Origin: Sarcodiotheca gaudichaudii
Lineage: Eukaryota > Rhodophyta > Florideophyceae > Gigartinales > Solieriaceae
Reading direction: 5' to 3'
NCBI GenBank assembly: GCA_032355985.1
Contig: JAUKVZ010000001.1
Coordinates: forward strand, 620,001 to 684,000
DNA: 64,000 bases
Part shown: piece by piece, positions 1-10,130 of the stretch
Position numbering within the stretch: position 1 is the first letter of the stretch
Layout of the letters: the number at the start of each line of letters is the position of its first letter
The notes under the pieces: generated by a model
Told to the model about the DNA's origin: nothing
The model's database searches: none
The model's input: the letters and a program-made list of their open reading frames with translations, nothing else
Position numbers and translations under genes: made by a program

Positions 1-157
1 TTGCCGGGGCCCGGCGCTTTCAGACCAGACCGACTGATCGATCAGGTCTCCGCCTCTTTCGTCAACTGCCCGACTTGCCGCCGATGCCCGGGCCGCCGGT
101 CGCCGAGAAAACCCTCGGGAGAGAAGAGAACACGTCCGGACAGGAGGCGCATCACTG

Positions 158-1471
158 ATGGACGGCAATCAACGCTCAAACGGCTTCGCATCCACCGGCA
201 CCCGCTGGATTCGAAGATCACTTGCCTGCTGCCTGTTCGCTGCCGCATCCGCGGCCCAGGCAGGGCAGTCGTATTACGTCCGCACCATCGGCGATGACGC
301 CGCCAGCGGTCTGACGCCCGAGGAAGCGTTCGCCAGCGTGCAGCGCGGCATCGTCGCGCTGCAGGCGCCCGGTGATTCGCTGATCGTGGGCCCGGGGAGA
401 TACTTCGAGGCGCTCGATATCGGCGCCGAAGCCGGTGAGGCTGCCATCGATGGCACGAAGGACGATCCCTGCATCATCATGGGCGATCGCAGCGGCGCGC
501 TGACGGGAGACGCCCCGGGGCCGATCGTCATTGATGGCGCCGACGAAGAGAGCTTCGGCCTGCGCGTCCACGGGCGGCATTACTGGAAGATCTCCGGGCT
601 GGAGTTCCGCAATCAGCAGAAGTACGGCGTCGCGGCCAAGGTCTCTCAGGGACTGGAGGTCAATGACTGCGTCATTGACGGCCCCACGCATTTCGCGGTG
701 CTCGGGTATCGCTGCCGCGACATGAGTCTGGACGGCAATACGATCGAACGCGATCGATTCTCCGGCCATTGCATCTATGTATGGGTCGAAGCGGGCGAAC
801 TGGCAGTCACCGGCAATCGATTCAACATGCAAGACGATGCGTACCTGAGCACGCCCTTCAAGAAGGGTGAGCGCAAACGCCGCGATGGCGATCTTGAGGC
901 AGGCGCAGTCTTTCCATATGGCGTCGTTGCAGTTGGTTACGGCGGTCAGCCTGTCGATATTCGATTCGAGGAGAACATCGGCAGCGACTGCTACCTGGGC
1001 ATGTTCGCCTATGGCATCGGCGAGGATTCGAAGGTGACAATCCGATCGAACACGCTCACGGGCTGCTACTACCCGATGTACGTGTACGGGTTCAAATCGC
1101 CCGAGGTCGTCATCGATCGAAATGTGCTGACGGACTCCTTCTTCGGTCCGTCCGGCTACGGCGCCGACGCCCTGATCTCACGGACGATCGTCCACAACAT
1201 CACGCGCCCCGGTCGATTCTCCGGCGCGAGCGTGAACGCTGATTTCCTCGATGAGGATCCGCAGTTCGCCGACGCAGCTGGAGGAGACTTCACGCCGGTC
1301 GCCGCCTCAGTGCTCGAGACACTGGGTACGGATTACACGCTGGCCAAGGTGGAGCGCATGTCGGACAAGGCGGCGGTCGAGAGCCCGCTGACCAGCCTGC
1401 GTGAGGAGCTTCGGACGAACCGCACGGAAGCAATCGTCGACGCTGGCTCCGATGAGGACGGCGGCGAGTAA
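158..1471 (+). CDS. Secreted right-handed beta-helix repeat protein
   Basis: The 437-aa product has an N-terminal signal peptide: a basic stretch ending in TRWIRR, then a hydrophobic core and an Ala-rich cleavage region near residue 36 (AAQAGQSYYV). After it comes the opening typical of secreted parallel beta-helix proteins (YYVRTIGDDAASGLTPEEAF, then a rung for 'GPGRY'). The body holds repeated short strands with N and V/I ladders (for example residues 145-330), as in PbH1 / pectate-lyase-like folds. No catalytic residues of a named polysaccharide lyase can be assigned. The ATG at 158 has GGAGG about 10 bases upstream. The protein probably acts outside the cytoplasm on a glycan or as an adhesin; that is inference from the fold. 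Nothing links it functionally to ndk downstream. Confidence 0.75.
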   Translation: MDGNQRSNGFASTGTRWIRRSLACCLFAAASAAQAGQSYYVRTIGDDAASGLTPEEAFASVQRGIVALQAPGDSLIVGPGRYFEALDIGAEAGEAAIDGTKDDPCIIMGDRSGALTGDAPGPIVIDGADEESFGLRVHGRHYWKISGLEFRNQQKYGVAAKVSQGLEVNDCVIDGPTHFAVLGYRCRDMSLDGNTIERDRFSGHCIYVWVEAGELAVTGNRFNMQDDAYLSTPFKKGERKRRDGDLEAGAVFPYGVVAVGYGGQPVDIRFEENIGSDCYLGMFAYGIGEDSKVTIRSNTLTGCYYPMYVYGFKSPEVVIDRNVLTDSFFGPSGYGADALISRTIVHNITRPGRFSGASVNADFLDEDPQFADAAGGDFTPVAASVLETLGTDYTLAKVERMSDKAAVESPLTSLREELRTNRTEAIVDAGSDEDGGE

Positions 1472-1496
1472 CGCCTGACATTTCCCGGGTTGATTC

Positions 1497-1540
1497 AGCG
1501 ACGCAGACGGCCTGCTCTGGCAGTGTTCGAATGCGTCGCT
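1497..1540 (+). terminator. Long-range hairpin between beta-helix gene and ndk
   Basis: A perfect 9-bp inverted repeat (AGCGACGCA at 1497-1505, TGCGTCGCT at 1532-1540) encloses a smaller stem, CTGC-TCTG-GCAG (1512-1523). It lies 26 bases after the beta-helix stop and 43 bases before the ndk start. There is no clear T-run behind it, so it may be a weak terminator or a structured ndk leader. Confidence 0.35.
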
Positions 1541-1583
1541 ATTCTACGCGCACATCGCAGCATCGAACCCGAGGAGAATAGAC

Positions 1584-2054
1584 GTGGAGACGACCCTGAT
1601 CATTCTGAAGCCCGACGCCGTGCAGCGCGGAATCATGGGCGAGATCATCACCCGATTTGAGAAAAAGGGCCTGCAGATCGTCGGTTGCAAAATGATGACG
1701 ATCAGCCAGGAACTGGCGGCCAGGCACTATGAGGCGCATCAGGGCAAGCCGTTCTACAACGGGCTTGTGGGCTTCATGACAAGCTCTCCCGTTCTCGTCC
1801 TGGCGATTCGAGGGATGGGCGCCATCGCCATCAGCCGCAAGATGATGGGCGCGACATTCGGCTCTCAGGCCGAGCCGGGCACCATTCGTGGCGATTACGG
1901 CGTCTCGAACTCGTTCAATCTGATCCACGGATCCGACAGCCCGGAAGCTGCGGAGCGCGAGATCGGCCTGTTCTTCGGACAGGGCGAAGTGCAGCCGTTT
2001 GACCGGGCAGTCGAGCAGTGGGTGTACGACATGTCCGGCGGCGCGCCGGAGTAA
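1584..2054 (+). CDS. ndk: Nucleoside diphosphate kinase
   Basis: Transfers the gamma phosphate from ATP to NDPs through a phosphohistidine, balancing cytoplasmic NTP and dNTP pools. The 156-aa product is slightly longer than the usual ~140-150. It opens with the family signature TLIILKPDAVQRG and has the catalytic histidine at residue 115 in FNLIHGSDSPEAAEREI. The nucleotide-binding region AEPGTIRGDYG is also intact. The start is GTG at 1584, preceded by GAGGAG eight bases upstream, which decides the start. The gene ends 3 bp from the convergent ctaA stop. Ordinary and intact. Confidence 0.96.
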   Translation: METTLIILKPDAVQRGIMGEIITRFEKKGLQIVGCKMMTISQELAARHYEAHQGKPFYNGLVGFMTSSPVLVLAIRGMGAIAISRKMMGATFGSQAEPGTIRGDYGVSNSFNLIHGSDSPEAAEREIGLFFGQGEVQPFDRAVEQWVYDMSGGAPE

Positions 2055-2057
2055 GCG

Positions 2058-3329
2058 TCAGCTTGCTGCGGATGCGGCGGGGCGGCGAAGCCGGATCGAC
2101 CAGACCAGTTGAAGTGCGGCGGCGAGCATGAGAACGGCGCCGACTGCCTGATGCGCGGTGGCGAACGCGACGCCTATCGGCGAATCATTGTGCGCCGATG
2201 TGACAACCCAGAGCGCAAGCACGCCGAGAATCACCTGCAAACCTGCAGTGTGCGCTGTCATGGCGCCCAGCCTGCGCAGCGGGCGGTAGCCTTGTGCAAG
2301 TTTCATCGAGCGGAACCCGAGAATCTGCGCGAGCACCAGCACGATCAACGCCAGCACGATGTGCGTGATGATCGAGTGCGAACTCACGCCCAGATGGCGC
2401 ACCATCGCGCCGACGATCACCTGCAGGGTCATGGCGATGGCAAATGCAATCGCCAGCTTGAACTGCCTTCCATCCGTCAGGCGCGGCGTTTCGGCGTCGA
2501 GCCAGGATCGGCTCAGCCACGCCGCCATCATGGCTGTCAGCGCGAGATAGAGCTGACCCGTGACGCCATGAACAAGCGCCAGTGTGATTTCATTATCGAT
2601 GACGCGCTTGCCGCCAAGCACGCCCTGAGCGATGACGAAAATCAACAGCCCGATGCTTGCGATCTTGACCGACTTCCGCTTGTCGACGGCGAACACGCCG
2701 ATGACGAGGAAGATCGTCAGCAGGCCGATCAGCGATCCCCAGAGCCGGTGAGCATGCTCGAAGAACACGCCGCCGGTCATCTTGCTCAGCGGAAAGAGAA
2801 ACATGTGCATTTCAAACGTGCTCGGCCAGTCATAGACGGCCATGCCCGTGTCGGTGCTGGTGACGATCCCGCCTGCCACGACGAGCAGAAAGACCGCGAC
2901 CACGAGCGAACGTGCGATGCCCGCGAGCCAGCATCTGGCGTCTGGTGATTCGGCCTTCCCGCGCCCGGCGCCGATGATGCATCCCACACCAAAGAGCAAC
3001 GCACAGGCGACGATCCATCCAAGGACGAGGAGCGCGACAATCGCCGGCGACTCATCGCGTACTTCGGGTTCAGAGAGCAGCGAGCCGAATGCGAGCAGAT
3101 TGATGGCGCCGAGCAAGGCGCCTGAGAGCAGGCCGTGTCGGATCGCCTCCGGCCGAGCCCAGCGACGCCCGGCTCTCAGCCCGGCGAGCACGATGAGCAG
3201 CAGCAGTCCGATGCCGAGGACATTCGAAGGAATCGACAGCCCCGGCATGCGCCCCACATAGGCGATGGACCAGAGCAGCAACGTGGTGATGATGGCGTCG
3301 TAAAGCGCCGCCAGAATACGAGTGATCAT
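2058..3329 (-). CDS. ctaA: Heme A synthase (COX15/CtaA family)
   Basis: Oxidises the C8 methyl of heme O to a formyl group, giving heme A for the cytochrome oxidase encoded just across the divergent gap. The 423-aa polytopic protein has about eight hydrophobic helices in two four-helix halves. Heme-ligand and conserved histidines are visible: EHAHRLWG in the first half with LVHGVTGQ, and VRHLGVSSHSIITH with TAHQAVGA in the second. I chose the ATG at 3329 (MITRILAALYD) because GGGAG lies six bases upstream; a GTG at 3344 would add five residues. Its promoter must lie in the 3330-3703 gap, which carries a 19-bp palindrome. No ctaB (heme O synthase) is in the window. Confidence 0.92.
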   Translation of the reverse strand: MITRILAALYDAIITTLLLWSIAYVGRMPGLSIPSNVLGIGLLLLIVLAGLRAGRRWARPEAIRHGLLSGALLGAINLLAFGSLLSEPEVRDESPAIVALLVLGWIVACALLFGVGCIIGAGRGKAESPDARCWLAGIARSLVVAVFLLVVAGGIVTSTDTGMAVYDWPSTFEMHMFLFPLSKMTGGVFFEHAHRLWGSLIGLLTIFLVIGVFAVDKRKSVKIASIGLLIFVIAQGVLGGKRVIDNEITLALVHGVTGQLYLALTAMMAAWLSRSWLDAETPRLTDGRQFKLAIAFAIAMTLQVIVGAMVRHLGVSSHSIITHIVLALIVLVLAQILGFRSMKLAQGYRPLRRLGAMTAHTAGLQVILGVLALWVVTSAHNDSPIGVAFATAHQAVGAVLMLAAALQLVWSIRLRRPAASAAS

Positions 3330-3703
3330 CGATGCTCCCTGCACGGACTCGGCGTTCGGATGAACGTTGAATATTCCCTGAAGAGCTGTGCGAGTAACCC
3401 ACCGAGCTATTGAGACTTAGTCTCAATTGACATCCACATCCCGGGGCGACTTGACAGTCTACGCCAAAACCGCAACCAATACTGTCCTACAGCAATTCCA
3501 ACCGGGGCCGAAGAGCGTCCGGAGTCCGGAAAACTACCCGATTCTTGCATCGAGACCCACGACTCTTGGGATGTTTGTCCCAACGTGCGCGGTGTGTCTT
3601 ATTTCCGTCTGACGCGAATTGAACGCGCGCTTTGAGCGTGGCCGGCGACGAAAGTTGACGCCTGCCGCACTTTCGCCCGCGAAGGCTTAGCGAGACACGA
3701 ACG
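3330..3703. promoter_or_regulatory. Divergent control region between ctaA and the act/cox operon
   Basis: This 374-bp stretch has no credible gene and sits between two divergent transcription units for respiration. It holds a perfect 19-bp palindrome (3409-3427), a dyad TTGGGA-6-TCCCAA (3566-3583), and a stem CGAAAGT/ACTTTCG (3649-3655, 3669-3675) just upstream of actA. TTGACA hexamers occur at 3427 and 3451 on the plus strand, but no convincing -10 stands at the right distance. Promoters for both directions are expected here, by position. Confidence 0.5.
3409..3427. promoter_or_regulatory. Perfect 19-bp palindrome, Fur-like operator candidate
   Basis: ATTGAGACT-T-AGTCTCAAT is a perfect 9-1-9 palindrome. 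Its length and spacing recall Fur-superfamily boxes (TTGAGAnTnATTCTCAA-like variants), though the inner bases differ from the enterobacterial consensus. It lies about 80 bp upstream of the ctaA start and about 280 bp upstream of actA, so it is best placed to act on ctaA or on both. Regulator identity is inference. Confidence 0.45.
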
Positions 3704-4432
3704 GTGAACACCCTCTTTCCGAAGTGGACCAACTCAATCCCGCGGGTCCTGGGCGCCGGACTTGTTTTTGGATTGATCGCTGTCACTGCCGGCGCGTGGT
3801 ACTGGGTGACGCCGGCGTACATGGAAGTGGGCTATCGCCCGCACCAGCCGATCGCGTTCAGTCATCAGGTGCACGCAGGCATGCTCGGGATGGATTGCCG
3901 CTACTGCCATACGAACGTCGAGGATTCGCGCCACGCGAACATCCCGACGACGACGACGTGCATGAACTGCCATGCGATTTCGGACAGCGTGAGCGGCTAT
4001 CTCGCCAAGGCTGTCAGCACCGACGGCTCAGCGCCTTCTGCGCATTACGAAAGTCCTGATCTGCAGAGGCTGCGGCAGATGCATGCCAATGGCGAACCCG
4101 TGCCGTGGCGACGCGTGCACAAGCTTCCTGATTACGTGAACTTCCCTCATGCGGCGCATGTCAATGCGGGCATCAGTTGTTACTCCTGCCATCAGCGCAT
4201 CGATCAGATGCCGACGGTCTACCAGTCCGAAAGCCTTGGCATGGGCTGGTGCCTGGAATGCCATCGAGCGCCGGAGAATCACCTTGTGGATACGGATGAG
4301 GTCGCCGTCACCAATCTTCGCGAGGTGCAGGATCTGCTGGATGATCCCGCGTACTCGAAGAACATTGGCGAAGAGCTGAAGAGTCACCTTCGGCGCAATC
4401 CGCCTCAGACCTGCGGAGCGTGTCACTACTAA
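3704..4432 (+). CDS. actA: Alternative complex III pentaheme cytochrome c subunit ActA
   Basis: Carries electrons from the ACIII core toward periplasmic acceptors. The 242-aa protein has one N-terminal membrane anchor (residues 15-36) and five CXXCH motifs (65-69, 86-90, 159-163, 183-187, 237-241), the pentaheme count known for ActA. Several further histidines (such as FSHQVHAGM and FPHAAH) can serve as distal ligands. The start is GTG at 3704. It is the first gene of a contiguous operon; actB follows 62 bp downstream. Assembly would need a cytochrome c maturation system, which is not in this window. Confidence 0.93.
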   Translation: MNTLFPKWTNSIPRVLGAGLVFGLIAVTAGAWYWVTPAYMEVGYRPHQPIAFSHQVHAGMLGMDCRYCHTNVEDSRHANIPTTTTCMNCHAISDSVSGYLAKAVSTDGSAPSAHYESPDLQRLRQMHANGEPVPWRRVHKLPDYVNFPHAAHVNAGISCYSCHQRIDQMPTVYQSESLGMGWCLECHRAPENHLVDTDEVAVTNLREVQDLLDDPAYSKNIGEELKSHLRRNPPQTCGACHY

Positions 4433-4494
4433 ATGACAAAGCGACGCGATCGAACAAGGCCTCGACACCGACGACCCCGGATGGGTGACCTCGA

Positions 4495-7341
4495 ATGAGC
4501 AATACGAAACAGTGTCCGTCGACAGTCAGCAAGAAGACGCCTTCGTCTGCGCCTGCACCGCTTCCGCGCAACAGCGCGACGGGCAAGGAGTACTGGCGCG
4601 GCCTCGATGAGCTTGCGAATACGCCGGAGTTCCAGGAGCGTTTGCAGCGCGAGTTCCCTGCGTTCGCCTCCGAACTCATGAATGGCTCGCGGCGAACGTT
4701 CATGAAGATCATGGGCGCTTCGTTTGCGCTTGCAGGCGTGTCGGCGCTTCCCGGCTGCCGCAGGCCGGATCACAAGATCCTTGCGTACACGCGCTCACCG
4801 GAAGATGTGATCCAGGGCAAGGCGACGTACTACGCGACGTCCATGCCGCTTCCCGGCGGCGGCGCCGAAGGCCTGCTCGCCGAGACGTTCACCGGACGGC
4901 CCACCAAGCTCGAAGGCAATCCGGTGCATCCGATCAATCGCGGACGCTCGACGGTGCGTTCGCAGGCGTCAGTGCTCGATCTTTACGATCCTGATCGCCT
5001 TGTCAGCCCGTCGCGCGCCACGGCGAATGGTCGTGTCGCGGCGACCTGGGACGAGTTCAAGACATTCGCGCCCGATCACTTCGCGCGATTCGACGCGACG
5101 CGCGGTCGCGGCCTTTCGTTCCTGGTCGAGAAGACGGACAGCCCGTCGCGCAACGCCATGCGAGATCGCATGCAGTCGCGCTGGCCCGAGGCCAAGTGGC
5201 TTCCCTATGAAGCGATCGACAGCGATGCGCCTCGTGAAGGCTCACAACTGGCGTTCGGCGGCGACTATCGCCCGATTCCGGATCTCTCGAAGGCGAAGGT
5301 GATCCTGTCGATCGAGTGCGATTTCCTCGGCTCAGATGACGGTGGCCTCGGTCTCGTCGGCATGCGTGAGTTCGCCGCCGGCCGTCGACTGACTGCGACC
5401 CATGGTCCGGGCAGTGAGATGAATCGGCTGTATGTCGTTGAGTCGATGATCAGCGTCACCGGTGGATCGGCGGATCATCAACTGAGCTTGACACCGACGG
5501 ATGTCATGGCGTTCTTCGCCGAGTTGAGTCGGGCGGTGCTTCGCCAGACAGGCAACTCGGGCATCGCTTCGGCGCTGTCGCGATTTGATGGAAGCATGGC
5601 GGATCGTCGTGATGCCGCACATTGGATTGAAGCCGTCAGCGAAGATCTACTTGCCAATCGCGGCGAGTGCGTCGTGATGGTTGGAAGCAGCGCGCCGAAG
5701 GAAGCTCACGCACTGGCGCACGCGCTCAACGCCGCTCTTGGCAACGTCGGCGCCACGATCAGCTACGCACCCGTGGACGGCGATCTTGCGGCAAGTTCGC
5801 TCGCCAGCATTCAGGATGTCGTCAACGACGCCAACAGCGGTGCTTTGGACACCCTCGTCGTCATCGGCGGCAACCCGATCTACGACGCGCCCGCTGACCT
5901 GGACTTTGCTTCGGCGTATGCCAGGATCCCGACGTCGATCCATCTTGCGCTGTACGAGAACGAAACGGGCATCGCATCCACATGGCGATTGAATCGAACG
6001 CACTATCTTGAAGACTGGGGCGATGTTGTCGCCGCGGACGGCGTGGTCAGCCCCGTGCAGCCGATGATTCGGCCTCTCGCATTCGAGACGGGCGGCGGCG
6101 AGCCCGGTCACAGCGAACTCGAGCTGCTTGCTGTGGTATCCGGGGATGAAACGCATGATCCTTACGAGATCGTGCGGCGCACATGGCGCGATGGCGCGTT
6201 GCGCAACGCTCCTGACTTCGACAACGCATGGCGCCGCGCACTGCACGATGGCATGATCGCCGGAACCGGCGCACGCAAACAGTCGCCGCGCATCAACGAG
6301 AATGATGTTGCACGTGCGCTCTCAACGATGCCCGCCGATCGAAGCGCCGGCATGGAGCTCGTCTTCAAGGCAAGTTCTTCTCTGCACGACGGGCGCTACG
6401 CAAACAATGGCTGGCTGCAGGAGCTTCCCAATCCGGTCACGAAGCTGACCTGGGACAACGCTCTGTTCATCAATCCGGCCAAGGCGAAGGAACTCGGTCT
6501 GACAGACGGCGATGTCGTCGAAGTCGCTGTCGGCGGCCGTTCGATTGATATGCCCGTGTGGCGCGTGCCGGGTGTTGCGCTGAACGCGATGGTTGTCGAG
6601 CTTGGATATGGCCGCACCCATGCGGGCCGCGTCGGCGATGAAGTCGGCGTGAACACGTATCTCATTCGCTCAAGCGATGGCATGTTCGTCACCGGCGATG
6701 TGAGTGTCTCGAAGGTGGGCGGCTCCCACGAGTTCGCCTGCACGCAGACGCACTGGTCGATGGAAGGTCGCGATCTCTACCTCGAGTTTGATCTGGCTGC
6801 GTGGCACAAGCACGGCGATCTCGCGACAGTCGACAAAGATCACTACGGGCGCGAACGCAAGCTCAACTTTGCCGAGCATGCGACCACGCTCTCGCATGCT
6901 CCGGCAATCGAGGACATTTACGACGCCGTCGTCACTCCCTCGCAGGAGCACAAGTACGACACGCGTCCACAGTGGGGGATGTCGATCGATCTGACGACAT
7001 GCACCGGCTGCAGCGCCTGCACGATCGCCTGCCAGGCTGAGAACAACATTCCGGTCGTCGGAAAGTACGAAGTCGCCAAGGGTCGCGAGATGCACTGGAT
7101 TCGCATCGATCGCTACTTCAGCTCGGCTGATCAGGTCGGTCGCGGCGAGTTCTCGAATACGTATGGCGATGCGGGCCCGTACACCGGCGGCCGCGTCACT
7201 GGCGCCATCGGCATGTCTTCCATGCCTGTGCCCTGCATGATGTGCGAGAACGCGCCGTGCGAGACCGTGTGCCCGGTCAATGCGACGATCCATGACGACG
7301 AAGGCCTCAACGTCATGGTCTACAACCGATGCATCGGCACG

Positions 7342-7373
<32 letters not shown>

Positions 7374-8028
7374 GCGACGATTCAACTACTTCGACTATGC
7401 CACGAAGGAGCTCAACGGCGATTACGTCGGCAAGAAGCTTCTCGGCGGCGTCGTCAAGAATGAACACTGGATCCCGCCACGGCTGCGTCAGCGCATCGAA
7501 GAGGGCGCCGGTGAATTGCAGACCATGCAGTTCAATCCGGATGTCACCGTGCGTGAACGCGGCGTCATGGAAAAGTGCACCTACTGCATTCAGCGCATCA
7601 ACGCCGGGCGCGTCGAAAGCAAGCTCGAAGACTTCGGCAACATCCCCGACGGGTTCGTGCAGTCTGCGTGTCAGCAAGCCTGCCCGATGGGCGCCATCAG
7701 CTTCGGCGACCTGCTCGATCCGGACAGCCAGGTGCGCAAGGATCACGAGAGTGGTCTGAGCTACGGCCTGCTGGAGATCATCAACACGAAGCCGCGAACC
7801 AAGTACAAGGCGCGCGTCTGCAATCCAAATCCGAAGATCAGGAAGCCCGTCGAGGATCCATTCGTGATCCACGACAGTCACGGCGGGCACGACGATCATC
7901 ACGACGACGCGTCGGGTCATGGCGACCAGAGCCATGACGACGGACATGTCATGAGCCTTCCCATCCTGACGGAGAACAGGTCCATGCTCGCCCAGGCCGG
8001 TGACGCCATCCTCGGAGGTCTCGCATGA
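4495..8028 (+). CDS. actB: Alternative complex III subunit ActB: molybdopterin-oxidoreductase-like protein fused to an iron-sulfur protein
   Basis: The 1177-aa protein combines two ACIII modules. The N-terminal part starts with a variant Tat signal ([10 protein letters not shown], 65-74) ending in a possible lipobox cysteine at 88. Residues ~90-770 resemble the molybdopterin oxidoreductase fold, which in ACIII carries no Mo cofactor. Residues ~830-1095 form a ferredoxin domain with cysteine clusters [36 protein letters not shown] and CQQACP, enough for the three 4Fe-4S plus one 3Fe-4S centres of the family. The extreme C-terminus (~1126-1152) is very rich in His and Asp. The stop overlaps the actC start by 4 bp (ATGA). 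Confidence 0.95.
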
Positions 8029-9557
8029 GCGCGATCAGTCCTGATCAGAACGTCGCAGACCAGCTCGCGCAGGGCGGCGTCGGCGCGGGCGGTCGCGCTC
8101 CCGTCGATCCTGCGACGATCGACGGCACGATCGTTGACGATCCATCGATCCGCGCCCCGCTTGTCCTGGGAAACCGGGACATGCACTCGGTCACGGAGAC
8201 CATCTGCGGCTGGAACGAAAATCGCGTTCCGCAGTGGTGGCTTCCCGCGTTCCTGGGTTCAGCAAGCGTGGCAGGCCTCGGCACGCTGATGATCATCTAC
8301 CTGATCATCACCGGCGTCGGTGTGTGGGGTCTCAACAACCCGGTCAGTTGGGGCTGGGCAATCGTGAACTTCGTCTGGTGGGTCGGCATCGGCCACGCCG
8401 GAACACTCATCTCCGCGATTCTCTGCATCTTGAAGCAGAAGTGGCGCACCAGCATCAACCGGTTCGCCGAAGCGATGACGATCTTCGCGGTCATCTGCGC
8501 CGGCACGTTCCCTGGCATCCACGTCGGGCGCGTCTGGTTCGCATGGTTCCTCTTCCCGATTCCAAACTACAACTCGATCTGGCCAAACTTCCGAAGCCCG
8601 CTGCTCTGGGACGTCTTCGCCGTCGGCACCTACTTCACTGTGTCGCTGCTGTTCTGGTACATGGGCATGATTCCCGATCTGGCGACGCTGCGTGATCGCG
8701 CCATCAAGCGGATCGATGCTCGCGCCGCGCTGGGCCCGATCGAGGTCGCTGTCGGCAAGATCGCCGCGTACGGCTATGGCTTCCTTTCTCTGGGCTGGCG
8801 CTTCAGCTTTCGCGGCTGGCAGAACTACGAGAAGGCGTACATCCTCCTCGCCGGCATCGCGACGCCGCTGGTGCTTTCGGTGCACTCGGTCGTGTCCTTC
8901 GACTTCGCAGTCTCGATTCTGCCCGGCTGGCACACGACCATCTTCCCGCCGTACTTCGTCGCGGGCGCCATTTTCTCAGGGTTTGCGATGGTGCTGACGC
9001 TGCTGATACCCGCCCGGGCGCTGTATCCGGGCATGAAGGACTTCGTCACGGCTCGCACGGTCGAAAATATGTGCAAGATCATCACCGTGACCGGTTCGAT
9101 GGTCGGTTTCGCCTACACGATGGAGTTCTTCATCGCGTGGTACAGCGCCAGTCCGTTTGAGCAGCAGGCCTTCATTATTCGAGCTTTCGGGCCGTACTGG
9201 TGGGCCTACTTCACGATGTTTGCCTGCAACGTGGTGACGCCGCAGGTCTTCTGGTTCAAGTGGGCCCGCACCACGCCGTGGTTCATCTTCATCATCACGA
9301 TCTTCGTGAACATCGGCATGTGGTTCGAGCGATTCGTCATCGTGTCGACGCTGTCTTCGGACTTCATGCCGTCGAGCTGGGGCTACTACACGCCGACCAT
9401 CGTCGACGTCCTCACGTTTGTCGGCAGCCTCGGCATCTTCATGACGCTCTTCCTGCTCTTCATGCGATTCATGCCGATGCTTGCCATCAGCGAAATCAAG
9501 AACGTGCTGCCGCAGGCTGACCCGCACGTCAATCCTGACGCCACGGAGGGCCATTGA
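8025..9557 (+). CDS. actC: Alternative complex III quinol-binding membrane subunit ActC (NrfD/PsrC family)
   Basis: A 510-aa polytopic membrane protein of the NrfD family, likely ten helices. After a ~60-residue hydrophilic head it begins membrane spans near [16 protein letters not shown]. Recognisable family features are [16 protein letters not shown] (first quinol-site region), [12 protein letters not shown], and [12 protein letters not shown] with a conserved HSVVSFDFA. ActC oxidises menaquinol or ubiquinol and passes electrons to the ActB iron-sulfur domain. It overlaps actB by 4 bp and actD follows after 1 bp, so the stoichiometric complex is probably translationally coupled. Confidence 0.95.
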   Translation: MSAISPDQNVADQLAQGGVGAGGRAPVDPATIDGTIVDDPSIRAPLVLGNRDMHSVTETICGWNENRVPQWWLPAFLGSASVAGLGTLMIIYLIITGVGVWGLNNPVSWGWAIVNFVWWVGIGHAGTLISAILCILKQKWRTSINRFAEAMTIFAVICAGTFPGIHVGRVWFAWFLFPIPNYNSIWPNFRSPLLWDVFAVGTYFTVSLLFWYMGMIPDLATLRDRAIKRIDARAALGPIEVAVGKIAAYGYGFLSLGWRFSFRGWQNYEKAYILLAGIATPLVLSVHSVVSFDFAVSILPGWHTTIFPPYFVAGAIFSGFAMVLTLLIPARALYPGMKDFVTARTVENMCKIITVTGSMVGFAYTMEFFIAWYSASPFEQQAFIIRAFGPYWWAYFTMFACNVVTPQVFWFKWARTTPWFIFIITIFVNIGMWFERFVIVSTLSSDFMPSSWGYYTPTIVDVLTFVGSLGIFMTLFLLFMRFMPMLAISEIKNVLPQADPHVNPDATEGH

Positions 9558-9558
9558 C

Positions 9559-10125
9559 ATGGCGAACGCACACGACGCGCCAAAGAATGAAGAAGGCGGC
9601 GAGCTGTGGGGCATGATGGGCGAGTTCAAGTCGCCGTATCACATCACCAAGGCCGCCGAGATGTTCCGTGACGCCGGATACAAGAAATGGGATGTATACG
9701 CACCCGTTCCGATCCACGGCATGGATGAGGCGATGGGTCTGAAGTCGAGCCGCGTCGGCTGGGTTGTCGGCATGGGCGCGATTCTCGGCGTCACCGGCGC
9801 ACTGGCGCTGCAGGGCTGGACGAGCGCCGTTGACTACCAGATGGTCGTCGCCGGCAAGCCATTCTTCGCATGGGAACAGTTCACGCCGATCACCTTCGAG
9901 CTTGGTGTGCTGTTCGCTTCGTTCGGCGCGCTGCTGAGCATGCTTGCATTCAACAAACTGCCCATGTGGTATCACCCGCTCTTTACGAAGGAACGATTCC
10001 TTCGTGTGAGCGATGATCGTTTCGTCATCGCCGTGGAAGCGAAGGACGCGAAGTTCAAGGTCGACGAGCTTCGGGAGTTCTTCAAGAAAGCCGGCGGCGA
10101 ACACATCGAAACGGTGGAGGTGTGA
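9559..10125 (+). CDS. actD: Alternative complex III subunit ActD (DUF3341)
   Basis: A 188-aa DUF3341 protein. It begins LWGMMGEFKSPYHITKAAEMFRDAGY, the usual soluble head of ActD, and has two transmembrane helices (about 72-93 and 110-135 region) joined by a short loop, then a soluble tail. The ATG at 9559, one base after the actC stop and with GGAGGG upstream at 9546-9550, is preferred over an in-frame ATG at 9481 that lies inside actC. ActD contacts ActC in solved ACIII structures; no cofactor is expected. Confidence 0.92.
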   Translation: MANAHDAPKNEEGGELWGMMGEFKSPYHITKAAEMFRDAGYKKWDVYAPVPIHGMDEAMGLKSSRVGWVVGMGAILGVTGALALQGWTSAVDYQMVVAGKPFFAWEQFTPITFELGVLFASFGALLSMLAFNKLPMWYHPLFTKERFLRVSDDRFVIAVEAKDAKFKVDELREFFKKAGGEHIETVEV

Positions 10126-10130
10126 CCGGT

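Noticed and set aside
3-15. GCCGGGGCCCGGC palindrome at the window edge
   Set aside because: A three-base loop and no T-run; it might end an upstream gene but that gene is outside the window.
1-297. Open frame from the window start across the beta-helix signal peptide
   Set aside because: It overlaps a well-supported gene with a ribosome site and has Arg/Pro-rich, non-protein-like composition.
6670-7947. 425-codon open frame antisense to actB
   Set aside because: Mirror-frame product of high-GC codon bias; the sense strand has clear ferredoxin motifs.
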